Shown here: in pieces, positions 44,165 to 52,303 of the stretch | Layout: every line of letters starts with the position of its first letter | How positions within the stretch are numbered: the first letter of the stretch is position 1 | Source: Nocardia abscessus | Lineage (GTDB): Bacteria; Actinomycetota; Actinomycetes; Mycobacteriales; Mycobacteriaceae | Reading direction: 5' to 3' | NCBI RefSeq assembly: GCF_015477775.1 | Contig: NZ_JADLQO010000001.1 | Span: forward strand, 124,001 to 188,000 | Length of the DNA: 64,000 nt | Made by a program: the position numbers and the translations under genes | The notes under the pieces: generated by a model | Database searches by the model: none | What the model was told of the DNA's origin: nothing | Seen by the model: the letters and a program-made list of their open reading frames with translations, nothing else

Positions 44165-45253
44165 TCATTTCAGGCCGGGGTTCTCGGCATACACCTCGCG
44201 CAGCACGGACAGGTCGAACAGCTGCGCGGCTTCGATATCTATCTTCGCGGTGCGCAGCGCGGCGATATTCTGCTCGATCAGCGCGTCGGTCATGGAGAGC
44301 AAACCGCCCGTGGCCGTGTCCGCCGAGACCACTAGATCGTTCTGCGCTATCGCCTCTTTCGTCTGCTCGGCGAGATCGAGCTTCTGATCCTTGCCGTACA
44401 CCTCGACCGCGAGCCGGGCCGACTCGGCCGGGTCCGCCACCGCGTCCTTCCAGCCCTTGATCTCGGCGGTCAAGAACGCCTTCAATTTGTCGCGCTCATT
44501 GTCGATGGTGGACTGCGCGACCGTGAGTGTCTCCGCGACCAGCGGCAAGTTGAAGTCGGCGAACAGGAAGTGCGTGTTCTGGAATCCCTTTGCCGCCAGC
44601 GTGATCGGCTCGTTGGTCACATAACTCACCCACCCGTCGACCTCGCCGTTGGCCAGCGGGGTCGGGTCGAATTGCGCGGGCACGACGGTGACGTCGCCGG
44701 GCTTCATCCCGTTGGCCGTGAGCAGCGCGTTGAAGATCAGCTGATTGGTGTCCTGCACACCGATCTTGCGGCCCTTCATGTCCGCGGGCGTCTTGATCGG
44801 TCTCGCCGCGGAGGAGACGATCGCGAACGGATTCTTCTGATACGTGGTGGCGACGATCTTGGCCGGAAGCCCCTCCAATATCGCCGGTGCGGTGGTCTGC
44901 GGGGCGGACAGCCCCAGCCACACCTTCCCGGTGTCCAATCCGGCCTCCACCGACGTACTGGCCGCGCCACCCGCGATCAGGTCGACCGAGCCGAAACCGG
45001 CCTCCCGGAAATACCCTTTCGCGTCGGCGAAGTATTCGCCCGCGAATTCGATGTTCTTCAGCCAGGACAGCTGCACCGCGACCCTGCCGTATTTCGAACC
45101 GTCCGCGGTGGTGCCGCCCGAGGAGTCGCCGGAGTTCCCGCCGCAGGCGGCCAGCGCCCCCGCGCCGCCCAGCGCAGCGCCGGCGAGCGCGGAGTAACGG
45201 AAAAACGAGCGTCGGTTCAGGTGCCCGAACGTGGAGCGTTGCACGGGTGTCAT
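44165..45253 (-). CDS. ABC importer substrate-binding lipoprotein (NMT1/THI5-like)
   Basis: 362 residues. A Tat-type signal (NRRSFF) and a lipobox (ALAACGG) lie at about residues 13-38. The rest is an NMT1/SsuA-like binding fold (VAVQLSWLKNIEFAGEYFADAKGYF, GAASTSVEAGLDTG). Such proteins bind pyrimidine precursors, sulfonates or nucleobases. Purine context suggests a purine, allantoin or related ligand; this is inference. It is last in the ATPase-permease-permease-binding protein operon. Confidence 0.87.
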   Translation of the reverse strand: MTPVQRSTFGHLNRRSFFRYSALAGAALGGAGALAACGGNSGDSSGGTTADGSKYGRVAVQLSWLKNIEFAGEYFADAKGYFREAGFGSVDLIAGGAASTSVEAGLDTGKVWLGLSAPQTTAPAILEGLPAKIVATTYQKNPFAIVSSAARPIKTPADMKGRKIGVQDTNQLIFNALLTANGMKPGDVTVVPAQFDPTPLANGEVDGWVSYVTNEPITLAAKGFQNTHFLFADFNLPLVAETLTVAQSTIDNERDKLKAFLTAEIKGWKDAVADPAESARLAVEVYGKDQKLDLAEQTKEAIAQNDLVVSADTATGGLLSMTDALIEQNIAALRTAKIDIEAAQLFDLSVLREVYAENPGLK

Positions 45254-45357
45254 GGGCCGAATCTAGGTGCAGCGCGTTTCATTTTCTTTACTTTGACGTT
45301 CCGAGCGCGGATTCGCGCGATTTCGCCTGCACCGGCGGTGCGATCACAGCGCTGCGA

Positions 45358-46155
45358 TCACAGTCGTCCGGCTTCCGGTCCGAACCGGGCGAGCACCAGG
45401 TTCTCGATGACACCGACAATCGCGTAGAGCACCACCGAAACCAGCGTGACGAGCACGATCGAGGCCCACAGCTTGCTGTATTGGAAGGTGGGGATGGCCC
45501 GGATCAAACTGGCTCCCAGTCCCGTTCCGCTGCCGAGCCACTCGCCGAGCAACGCGCCGATCAGCGCGCCCGGCACCGAGATCCGCGCGGCGGCGAACAC
45601 CGAAGGCAGCGCCGCGGGCACGGCCACCATGCGCAACCCGGTCCACCGGGACCCGCCGTAGGCGGCCACCAGCTCCAGCGCCTGCCGCGGCGCGGCGCGC
45701 AGTCCCGCCATGATCATGACCAGGGCGGGGAAGAACACCACGATCGCGGCGAGCACCGCGACCCCGGCCAGGCCACGGCCGAACACCAGCACGATGATCG
45801 GCGTCAGCGCGACCAGCGGCACCGAGCGCAACAGCATCGCCACCGGCAGGAAGGTCTGCTCGACCGCGGCGAACGACACGAACAGCGCCGCCACCATCAG
45901 CGCGGCCAGCATGCCCGCGCCGAATCCGATGGCCGCGTCGCGCAACGTGATCTGCAGGTCGTCCAGGATCGCCTGCCGCGCGGTGGCGGCGTTCGGCGCC
46001 GTCACCAAATAGGTCCAGATATCGCCGGGTGTCTTACCGACCCGTGGACCGACCTGTGGGAACGCCTTCAGGAAGACGTACCAGATCACCAGCATCAGCA
46101 GCAGCGAGGTGCCCAGCGGGAACAGGAAGATCCCGATCCGGCGCAGGAGTTTCAT
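45358..46155 (-). CDS. ABC importer permease 1
   Basis: 265 residues, about six membrane segments, with the EAA-type loop LELVAAYGGSRWTGLRMVAVPAALPSVFAAARISVPGALIGALLGEWLGS that contacts the ATPase. It belongs to the SsuC/TauC/ThiX group. It pairs with the permease at 46205. GAGGAGG lies just before the ATG at 46155. Confidence 0.88.
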   Translation of the reverse strand: MKLLRRIGIFLFPLGTSLLLMLVIWYVFLKAFPQVGPRVGKTPGDIWTYLVTAPNAATARQAILDDLQITLRDAAIGFGAGMLAALMVAALFVSFAAVEQTFLPVAMLLRSVPLVALTPIIVLVFGRGLAGVAVLAAIVVFFPALVMIMAGLRAAPRQALELVAAYGGSRWTGLRMVAVPAALPSVFAAARISVPGALIGALLGEWLGSGTGLGASLIRAIPTFQYSKLWASIVLVTLVSVVLYAIVGVIENLVLARFGPEAGRL

Positions 46156-46208
46156 CGGGCCTCCTCGACCTGGTTGCGCGCGACCCGCTTCGTCCCGGAG
46201 CTTCTCAT
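46152..46208 (-). CDS. Bridging mini-ORF of 18 residues
   Basis: It starts with ATG overlapping the upstream permease stop (ATGA) and ends with TGA overlapping the next permease start (ATGA). It encodes MRSSGTKRVARNQVEEAR; the last codons form the ribosome site of the next gene. It may serve only to carry ribosomes across the gap. Confidence 0.3.
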   Translation of the reverse strand: MRSSGTKRVARNQVEEAR

Positions 46209-46951
46209 CGCGCCTCCCGCGCGGTCCACGGGGCCGCGAACCGCGCGGCCAGCGCCACCAGCGCGTATCCGAGTCCGGCCAGCGCCGCGGCGGCCAGCGC
46301 CATCCCCCAGGTGCGCGGCACGTTGTAGGAGGTCTGCGCGGCGGTCAGGGCCACCCCGATGCCACTGTCCACGCCGCCGAGGTACTCACCGATGATCGCG
46401 CCGAGCACGGCCGAGGGCGCGGCGATCTTCAAGGCCGCGAAGGTGCTCGGCAGCGCCGAGATCGCCTGCACTCGGTACAGCTGCTGCCAGCGTCCGCCGC
46501 CGTAGGCGCGCACCAAGTCCAGGCTGGTCCGGTCGGCCGAGCGCAATCCGGCGACGGTGCCGACCATCGTGGTGAAGAAGCAGTACATCGCGGCCAGGAA
46601 CACCGTCGGCGTGCGTCCGCCGAAGACCACCAGGATGATCGGGCCCAGCGCGAGCAGCGGCGTGCAATAGCTCAGGATCGCCAGCTGGGTGGCCAGCGAC
46701 TCGATCGGCGGGACCAGCATGATCAAGACGGCCAGCGCGATGGCGAGACCGTTGCCCCAGACGAATCCCTGCAGCGCGCCGAGCGCGGTGATCCGGAAAT
46801 TGGGGCCGTAGAGGTCCCATCCGTCGGTGTGCATGGTGTGCAGCACCTGCCAGGGGCTGGGTATGGTGCCGCCCGCCACCTCGAACGCCGCCAGCGCCCA
46901 CCACACCGCGACGAGCCCGAGGACGCCGAGCACGCCGCCGAAGCGCTTCAC
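46205..46951 (-). CDS. ABC importer permease 2
   Basis: 248 residues, about six membrane segments, same family as its neighbour, with the loop LDLVRAYGGGRWQQLYRVQAISALPSTFAALKIAAPSAVLGAIIGEYLGG. A GTG start at 46951 follows GGAGGTGAG. Two different permeases suggest a heterodimeric channel. Confidence 0.87.
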   Translation of the reverse strand: MKRFGGVLGVLGLVAVWWALAAFEVAGGTIPSPWQVLHTMHTDGWDLYGPNFRITALGALQGFVWGNGLAIALAVLIMLVPPIESLATQLAILSYCTPLLALGPIILVVFGGRTPTVFLAAMYCFFTTMVGTVAGLRSADRTSLDLVRAYGGGRWQQLYRVQAISALPSTFAALKIAAPSAVLGAIIGEYLGGVDSGIGVALTAAQTSYNVPRTWGMALAAAALAGLGYALVALAARFAAPWTAREAR

Positions 46952-47073
46952 TCCTCACCTCCGGACCGACGGACCCCGCATGCGAACGCGCGCCGCCGCA
47001 CCGGCCCGGTGCGTGCGCTCGACCGCCGGCTCGGCTTGCAGCGCGGGCAACGTTCCGGGTGTGACGCGTTCAT
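46948..47073 (-). CDS. Bridging mini-ORF of 41 residues with CxxC
   Basis: It starts with ATG overlapping the ATPase stop (ATGA) and ends with TGA overlapping the GTG start of the next permease. The peptide is strongly basic and has a CPRC pair plus a third Cys (starts [15 protein letters not shown]). Either a tiny metal-binding protein or a translational bridge. Not recognised. Confidence 0.35.
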   Translation of the reverse strand: MNASHPERCPRCKPSRRSSARTGPVRRRAFACGVRRSGGEE

Positions 47074-47873
47074 GCGACGCCTCCTTTCCCCGAGGTCCCG
47101 AACAGTAGCTCCGACAGGTAGTCGTGCAGCTTGTGGAACTCCGGCGTTCGCATCATCTCCGGCAGCCGCGGGCGCGGCAGGTCGATCTCGACCAGCTCCA
47201 GCACCCGGCCCGGCCGCGGGCTCAGCACCGCCACCACGTCGGACAGGAACACCGCCTCCGCGATGCCGTGGGTCACCATCAGCGTGGTCGCGGGCTTCTC
47301 GGTCCAGATTCGCAGCAACTCCAGATTGAGCCGCTGCCTGGTCATGTCGTCGAGCGCGCCGAACGGTTCGTCCAGCAGCAGCACGGTCGGCTTCACCACC
47401 AGCGCCCGCGCGATCGAGACGCGCTGGCGCATACCGCCGGACAGCTGAGCGGGCTTGGCCTTCTCGAAACCCTCCAGCCCGACCAGCCGGATCAGCTCAT
47501 CGATCTGGCCCGGTTCCGGGGCGATGCCCGCGACTTGCAGCGGCAGCTTGATATTCGACTCCACCGATCGCCACGGCAGCAGCGCCGAATCCTGGAACGC
47601 GATACCCAGCGCGTGGTGGCCGCGCAGTTCGGCGGGCGTGGCGCCATCGATCAGCGCCGTACCGGCGGTCGGGGTCTCCAACCCGGCGAGTATGCGCAGC
47701 ACCGTCGACTTGCCACAACCGGACGGGCCGAGCAGCGACAGGAACGCGCCCTGCTCGGTGTGCAGATCGACGCTCGCCAACGCCTGCACGGTTTTCCGTC
47801 CGACCCGGAAGGTCTTGGTCAATCCGCTGAGATGAATTCCGGTCCCCCCGGCGGTACCGCTCTCCGTCCTCAT
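47070..47873 (-). CDS. ABC importer ATPase (SsuB-like)
   Basis: 267 residues. It has Walker [11 protein letters not shown]-loop FQDSALLPW, signature LSGGMRQR, Walker [13 protein letters not shown] and H-loop VTHGIAEAV. It drives the importer with the two permeases and the binding protein. The start at 47873 is preferred over 47936, which would place the operator at 47925-47943 over the start codon. A TATCGT box 8 bases upstream suggests a leaderless mRNA. Confidence 0.9.
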   Translation of the reverse strand: MRTESGTAGGTGIHLSGLTKTFRVGRKTVQALASVDLHTEQGAFLSLLGPSGCGKSTVLRILAGLETPTAGTALIDGATPAELRGHHALGIAFQDSALLPWRSVESNIKLPLQVAGIAPEPGQIDELIRLVGLEGFEKAKPAQLSGGMRQRVSIARALVVKPTVLLLDEPFGALDDMTRQRLNLELLRIWTEKPATTLMVTHGIAEAVFLSDVVAVLSPRPGRVLELVEIDLPRPRLPEMMRTPEFHKLHDYLSELLFGTSGKGGVA

Positions 47874-47924
47874 GACGGCCACGATAAGAGCACCCCATTG
47901 CACGGACATTGCGAATCGCGTCGC

Positions 47925-47943
47925 CAGATTGCGCAATCGTTAC
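47925..47943 (-). promoter_or_regulatory. Shared purine-region operator, copy 2
   Basis: CAGATTGCGCAATCGTTAC lies 52 bases before the ATPase start. Its core GATTGCGCAATC is a perfect 12-base palindrome, and a further ATTGCGAAT lies at 47908-47916. It matches 38997-39015 in 16 of 19 positions. Confidence 0.6.
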
Positions 47944-48027
47944 GGTCCGCACCGCGGCGGCGGCGTGGATTTCGAATCGCGGCGAGCCGATCGGATGAGA
48001 TACGCCCCGCCGCGGGTTACACGACAG

Positions 48028-48717
48028 GTGAACCCGATCCTCACGCTGCTCGACGCCAAGCTGCACATCGCGGGCTCGGAGATCCTCTGGCGCGAAGTGA
48101 TCGGCAACGGCTTCGGCTTGGCCTCCGCGATCGGCGGCATGCGGCGGCGTGTCTGGGCGTGGCCGGTCGGCATCGCCGGGAACGCGCTGCTGTTCACCGT
48201 GTTTGTCGGCGGCGTGTTCCACACGCCACAGCAGCTCAATATGGCCGGACAGGCCGGTCGGCAGCTGATGTTCGTCGCGGTCAGTGTGTACGGGTGGTGG
48301 AGCTGGCATCGCCACTCCGCGCGCGAGACCGGACTCGAGCATCGCGGCGTCGACCCGCGCTGGGCGGGTCCGCGCGAACGCGTCGTCCTCGTGGTGGCGA
48401 TGCTCGCGGGCACGGCGGTGTTCGCCCAGCTGTTCGCGTGGCTCGGCTCCTACGGTCCGTGGGCCGAGGCGTGGATCTTCACCGGATCGGTGCTGGCCAC
48501 CTACGGCATGGCCCGGGGGCTGGCCGAGTTCTGGTTGATCTGGATCGCCGTCGACCTCGTGGGCATTCCGCTGCTGGTACGAGCGGGGTACTACCCGTCG
48601 GCCGCTTTGTATCTCGTCTACGCGGGCTTCGTGGCCTGGGGCTTCCTCGTGTGGACCCGCAGCATGCGGCCGGAAGCAGGGATCCCGCGGCCGCTGGAAC
48701 CGGCCGCCGCGGAGTAG
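48028..48717 (+). CDS. pnuC: Nicotinamide riboside transporter PnuC
   Basis: 229 residues, about six to seven membrane segments, with PnuC-family features: WREVIGNGFGLASAIGGMRRRVWAWPVGIAGNALL, VAVSVYGWWSWHRH, EFWLIWIAVDLVGIPLLV and YLVYAGFVAWGF. It imports nicotinamide riboside for NAD synthesis. Start is GTG 48028 by family alignment (NPILTLLDAKL); ATG 47995 is the alternative. The leader 47874-48027 shows no riboswitch I recognise. Confidence 0.85.
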   Translation: MNPILTLLDAKLHIAGSEILWREVIGNGFGLASAIGGMRRRVWAWPVGIAGNALLFTVFVGGVFHTPQQLNMAGQAGRQLMFVAVSVYGWWSWHRHSARETGLEHRGVDPRWAGPRERVVLVVAMLAGTAVFAQLFAWLGSYGPWAEAWIFTGSVLATYGMARGLAEFWLIWIAVDLVGIPLLVRAGYYPSAALYLVYAGFVAWGFLVWTRSMRPEAGIPRPLEPAAAE

Positions 48718-48742
48718 CTCCGGCACACGCGGTCCGGCGTGC

Positions 48743-49534
48743 CTACACCACGTCGACCCGCACGCCCGCGGCTCGGATCTTCTCCACCGCGGCCGGATCG
48801 GCTTCGGTGTCGGTGACCAGCACCTGCACCTGCTCGATGCCGCAGATGCGGGCCAGCGCCGTGCGCTCGAGCTTGTCCCCCGTGGCCACCACCAGCACCC
48901 GCCCGGAACGCCGCACCATCTCGGTGGTCACCCCGGCCTCGTCGATGTGCCTGCACTGTGCCCCGCCCTCGGCGGAGATCGCGTTCACGCCGAGCACGAG
49001 ATCGTCGAGCCGCAATTGCGCCAGCGCCCGTTCGGCCAGCGGCCCGTGCAACTCGTAGGACTCCCGCCGCGCTACCCCACCGAGGACGATGGTGCGCATG
49101 TGCGGCCGCAACACCATCTCGCCCGCGATGTTCAGCGCGTTGGTGACGATGGTCAGCTGTTCGTCACCGGCGGGTCCGAGGTCGGTGCGCCCGGCCAGCG
49201 CCCTGGCCACCGCCGTGGTGGTGGTGCCGCCGTTCATCCCCACCACCGCGTGCGGATCGACCAGCGACGCGGCGTGTTCGGCGATGCGCTGCTTGGCCTC
49301 GCCTCCGGACTGCCGGTACCGCGCGGGCAGGTCGTAGGCCACCGCGGTCGCCACCACGCCGCCGTGCGTCCTGGTCGCCAACTGCTGTTCGGCGAGGGCG
49401 GTGAAATCGCGGCGCACCGTCGCGGCGGACACGCCGAGCCGCTCGGCGGCCTCCTCCACCGAGAGCCGCCCGGATTCGGCGAGCAGTTCCAGCAACCGGT
49501 TCCATCGTTGCGGACGATCCGTCGGTCCGGTCAT
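48743..49534 (-). CDS. DeoR/GlpR-family regulator
   Basis: 263 residues. The N-terminal helix-turn-helix is LSVEEAAERLGVSAATVRRDFTALAEQ. The C-terminal sugar-phosphate sensor domain contains VGMNGGTTTTAVARAL, TIVTNALNIAGEM, VLGGVARRESYELHGPLAE and VVATGDKLERTAL. Such proteins usually respond to sugar phosphates. The amino-sugar genes 4-10 kb away are the obvious target, like AgaR, but linkage is inferred. Confidence 0.86.
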   Translation of the reverse strand: MTGPTDRPQRWNRLLELLAESGRLSVEEAAERLGVSAATVRRDFTALAEQQLATRTHGGVVATAVAYDLPARYRQSGGEAKQRIAEHAASLVDPHAVVGMNGGTTTTAVARALAGRTDLGPAGDEQLTIVTNALNIAGEMVLRPHMRTIVLGGVARRESYELHGPLAERALAQLRLDDLVLGVNAISAEGGAQCRHIDEAGVTTEMVRRSGRVLVVATGDKLERTALARICGIEQVQVLVTDTEADPAAVEKIRAAGVRVDVV

Positions 49535-49669
49535 CTCACACCGCCCGTTCGCCGCACACGGCGGACGTCGTGCGGGAAACCTGCTGTTTCGGCGAGCACG
49601 CGAACAATATGAACACACGCACCCGCCGACCGTAGAGATTCCCCACGTCCGATGCCAAGCCGGGCCGGG

Positions 49670-50413
49670 TCAGGACACATCGGCCTCTGCTGTCGGTCTC
49701 GGCAGCAGCCGCGGTGTCCCGTTTCCGCGCCCTGCCTCTTCCTCCGTCCCCAGGTCGAGGCGCGTATGGGACAGACCGGAATTCACGAAATACGCGATTT
49801 CCTCGCAGATTTCGTCCAGCCCCACCACCGAATCCGGCGCTGTGCTCTGCACGGTTTCCTGGGCGAGGGAGGTGACCGCGCCGATCACGGCCAGCGCGAA
49901 GAGATCGAAACGCCGGGGTTCGGTCTCGCCGCGGCCGACGGCGCGTTCGGCCTCGCTGATCAGCAGCGCCGACAGCAAGCGGCGCTGCTGCCTGCGCCAC
50001 TCCTCCACCGCGGCGCTCACGCCGACCACCTCGACGTAGCACACTCGGGCGCACCGGGCGTCGGCACACGTGACGCCCAGATACGCGCGGAAACTCGCCA
50101 CCACGCGCGTGGGCAGAGGCTCGTTCTCGGTGGCCGCCAGCGCCGCGAGCGCGCGCTCGAGGGCACGGGAGGTGATGCGATTGGCCAAGGCGATGAGCAG
50201 CGCCTCGCGACTGCCCATGTCCTCGTAGAAGCTGCGTGTGGAGACGTTCGCCACGGTGCAGAGGCGTTCGATGGAGGTGGCCGCGTAACCCTGGGTGCCG
50301 AATAGTTCGAGGGCGGCGTCGATCAACCGGGTCTGCCGCTGGGCCACCCGCTGTTCCTTGGACAGCCCGCCGTAGCTGCGACCGTCCTTGGGTCCGTGAT
50401 CCCGCAGTGTCAC
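49670..50413 (-). CDS. TetR/AcrR family regulator
   Basis: 247 residues. The helix-turn-helix is TSIERLCTVANVSTRSFYEDMGSREALL. The tail of about 30 residues is Glu/Gly/Pro-rich and disordered. Four cysteines in CADARCARVCYVEVVG are unusual. A GTG start at 50413. No palindrome was noticed in its 123-base upstream gap. Target unknown. Confidence 0.82.
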   Translation of the reverse strand: MTLRDHGPKDGRSYGGLSKEQRVAQRQTRLIDAALELFGTQGYAATSIERLCTVANVSTRSFYEDMGSREALLIALANRITSRALERALAALAATENEPLPTRVVASFRAYLGVTCADARCARVCYVEVVGVSAAVEEWRRQQRRLLSALLISEAERAVGRGETEPRRFDLFALAVIGAVTSLAQETVQSTAPDSVVGLDEICEEIAYFVNSGLSHTRLDLGTEEEAGRGNGTPRLLPRPTAEADVS

Positions 50414-50536
50414 CGTTCGATGCTACCGCGCGGCTACCTTCCGGCAGCGCGCCGAACGGCGGTTGCCGGACGATTCGATCGCGCCGGCGCTCCTGCGCTC
50501 GGGTCATGGGCGGCAACGGATTCGATCGTGTCCGAG

Positions 50537-51424
50537 CTATTTCACACTGCCCGCCGTCAGTCCGGCCACCAGACGCTTCTCGATGACAGCGAACAGCAGC
50601 ACCACCGGAATGATGCCGACGGTGGAGATCGCGAACACGTACTGCCATGCCGTGTCGTACTGGCCGACGAACTTGGTCAGCGCCACCGACAGCGGCTGAT
50701 TCTCCGGTGTGGTCAGCACGACCAGGCTCGCGGCGAATTCGTTCCAGCACGCCACCACGACGAAGATGGTGGCGGTGACGATGCCGGGCCAGACCAGCGG
50801 CAGGCTCACCCGGGTCAGCGTCTGCCAGCGGCCGAGTCCGTCGAGCATGGCGGCCTCCTCGATCTCCACCGGGATCGCGGCGAAGAAACTGTGCAGGATC
50901 CACACCGCGAAGGACAGGTTGAACGCGGCGTTCACCAGAATCATCGCCAGCCAGGTGTCGTTGATGCCGAGCACGAAGAACTCCCGGATCAACCCGGTGA
51001 CCAGCACCGTGGGCTGCAACATCTGGGTCACGAGCACCACGCCGAGAAACGCACCGCGCCCCGGAAAGCGGTGCCGCGCCGTGTAGTACCCCGCCGGAAT
51101 CGCCACGACCAGCACCAGCGCTGTGGCGCAGACCGCGATGATGATCGTGCTGGCCAGATTGAACGGCAGCGGCGTCTCCGGGGTGTCCCACATCGTCGCG
51201 TAGTTGTCCGGATGCCAGGTCTGCGGCAGATACGTCGGCGGAATGCGCAGGATCTCGGCCCTGCTCTTCAGCGAACCGAGCACCATCACGACGAACGGCA
51301 GCAGGAACACCACGGCGAGCACCACGCCTACCGCGGTGAGTTCCCAGCGCCGTCGTCCGGCGCGTTCGGACGACGGCGCGGCGGCCGAGGTGCCCTGCTC
51401 GAGTACCTCGGGCTGCGCGGTCAT
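50537..51424 (-). CDS. Carbohydrate ABC importer permease (MalG-like)
   Basis: 295 residues, six membrane segments after a disordered N-terminus. The coupling loop is EEAAMLDGLGRWQTLTRVSLPLVWPGIVTATIFVVVACWNEFAASLVVL, typical of CUT1 family MalG/LacG. It starts on the stop of the preceding permease (ATGA). No dedicated ATPase is in the operon, so a shared MsiK-type ATPase is probable. Confidence 0.88.
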   Translation of the reverse strand: MTAQPEVLEQGTSAAAPSSERAGRRRWELTAVGVVLAVVFLLPFVVMVLGSLKSRAEILRIPPTYLPQTWHPDNYATMWDTPETPLPFNLASTIIIAVCATALVLVVAIPAGYYTARHRFPGRGAFLGVVLVTQMLQPTVLVTGLIREFFVLGINDTWLAMILVNAAFNLSFAVWILHSFFAAIPVEIEEAAMLDGLGRWQTLTRVSLPLVWPGIVTATIFVVVACWNEFAASLVVLTTPENQPLSVALTKFVGQYDTAWQYVFAISTVGIIPVVLLFAVIEKRLVAGLTAGSVK

Positions 51425-52302
51425 CGGTCGACCTCCCTGGTCGGGCGGACCAGCTTCACGTAGATCGCGATGATCACCACGATCAGCCCGAAGTTCAGCA
51501 CGCTCATCGCGGCGGCCGTGTCGATCTGCTGGTTCTGCCGGATCAGCTTGAACGTGAGCGTCGTGGTGGTGTCCGCCGAGAATCCGGCGATGCTGCCCGT
51601 GATCACCTGCAGGATGGGCAGCGAGTTGAACACGTTGATGATGTTGATGATGGTCGCCACCGCGATCGCCGGACGCAGCTGCGGCAAGGTGAGATGGCGG
51701 TAGCGCTGCCACGGGCCCGCTCCGTCGACGCGACCCGCCTCATCGATCTCGGCCGGAATGGATTGCAGTCCCGCCAGAATCGTGTAGGTCGTGAACGGCA
51801 CCGAGACGAACACCGCGACGCCCATCGCCACGAGGAACGCCTGCGTGGGCTGTTTGGTGAAGCCGTAGCCGCGGTCGAGCAGGCCGATGTCCACCAGGAA
51901 CCGGTTGGCGATGCCCACGTCCGGATCGAGCATGTAGTAGAAGATCGTCGTCGTCATCACCACCGACGCCGCCCACGGCACCAGGATCGCCATCCGCACC
52001 GCGGTGCGTCCGGGGAAGTCCTTGTTCAGGAACTGCGCCAGCGCCGCGGACAGCACCAGGGTGAGCAGCACGACGCCGACCACCCAGACCACGGTGTGGG
52101 CCAGCACCGAGCCGAGTTCGGAGATCCCGAACAGGGTGCGGTAGTTGGCCAGTCCGGCGCTGCCCCGGTCCTGGCCGTAGGCGCTGAGGTCCCTGGTGCT
52201 GGTCCACACCATGTAGCAGGCCGGGAAGGCGACGATGGCCGCGATCAGGACCAGCGAGGGCCCGATCCACGGCAACGCCGCCAGTATTCCTCTGCGCCGC
52301 AC
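51421..52302 (-). CDS. Carbohydrate ABC importer permease (MalF-like)
   Basis: 293 residues, six membrane segments, with the loop EIDEAGRVDGAGPWQRYRHLTLPQLRPAIAVATIINIINVFNSLPIL of CUT1 MalF/LacF proteins. GTG start at 52302, one base after the binding-protein stop. Confidence 0.88.
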   Translation of the reverse strand: MRRRGILAALPWIGPSLVLIAAIVAFPACYMVWTSTRDLSAYGQDRGSAGLANYRTLFGISELGSVLAHTVVWVVGVVLLTLVLSAALAQFLNKDFPGRTAVRMAILVPWAASVVMTTTIFYYMLDPDVGIANRFLVDIGLLDRGYGFTKQPTQAFLVAMGVAVFVSVPFTTYTILAGLQSIPAEIDEAGRVDGAGPWQRYRHLTLPQLRPAIAVATIINIINVFNSLPILQVITGSIAGFSADTTTTLTFKLIRQNQQIDTAAAMSVLNFGLIVVIIAIYVKLVRPTREVDR

Positions 52303-52303
52303 G

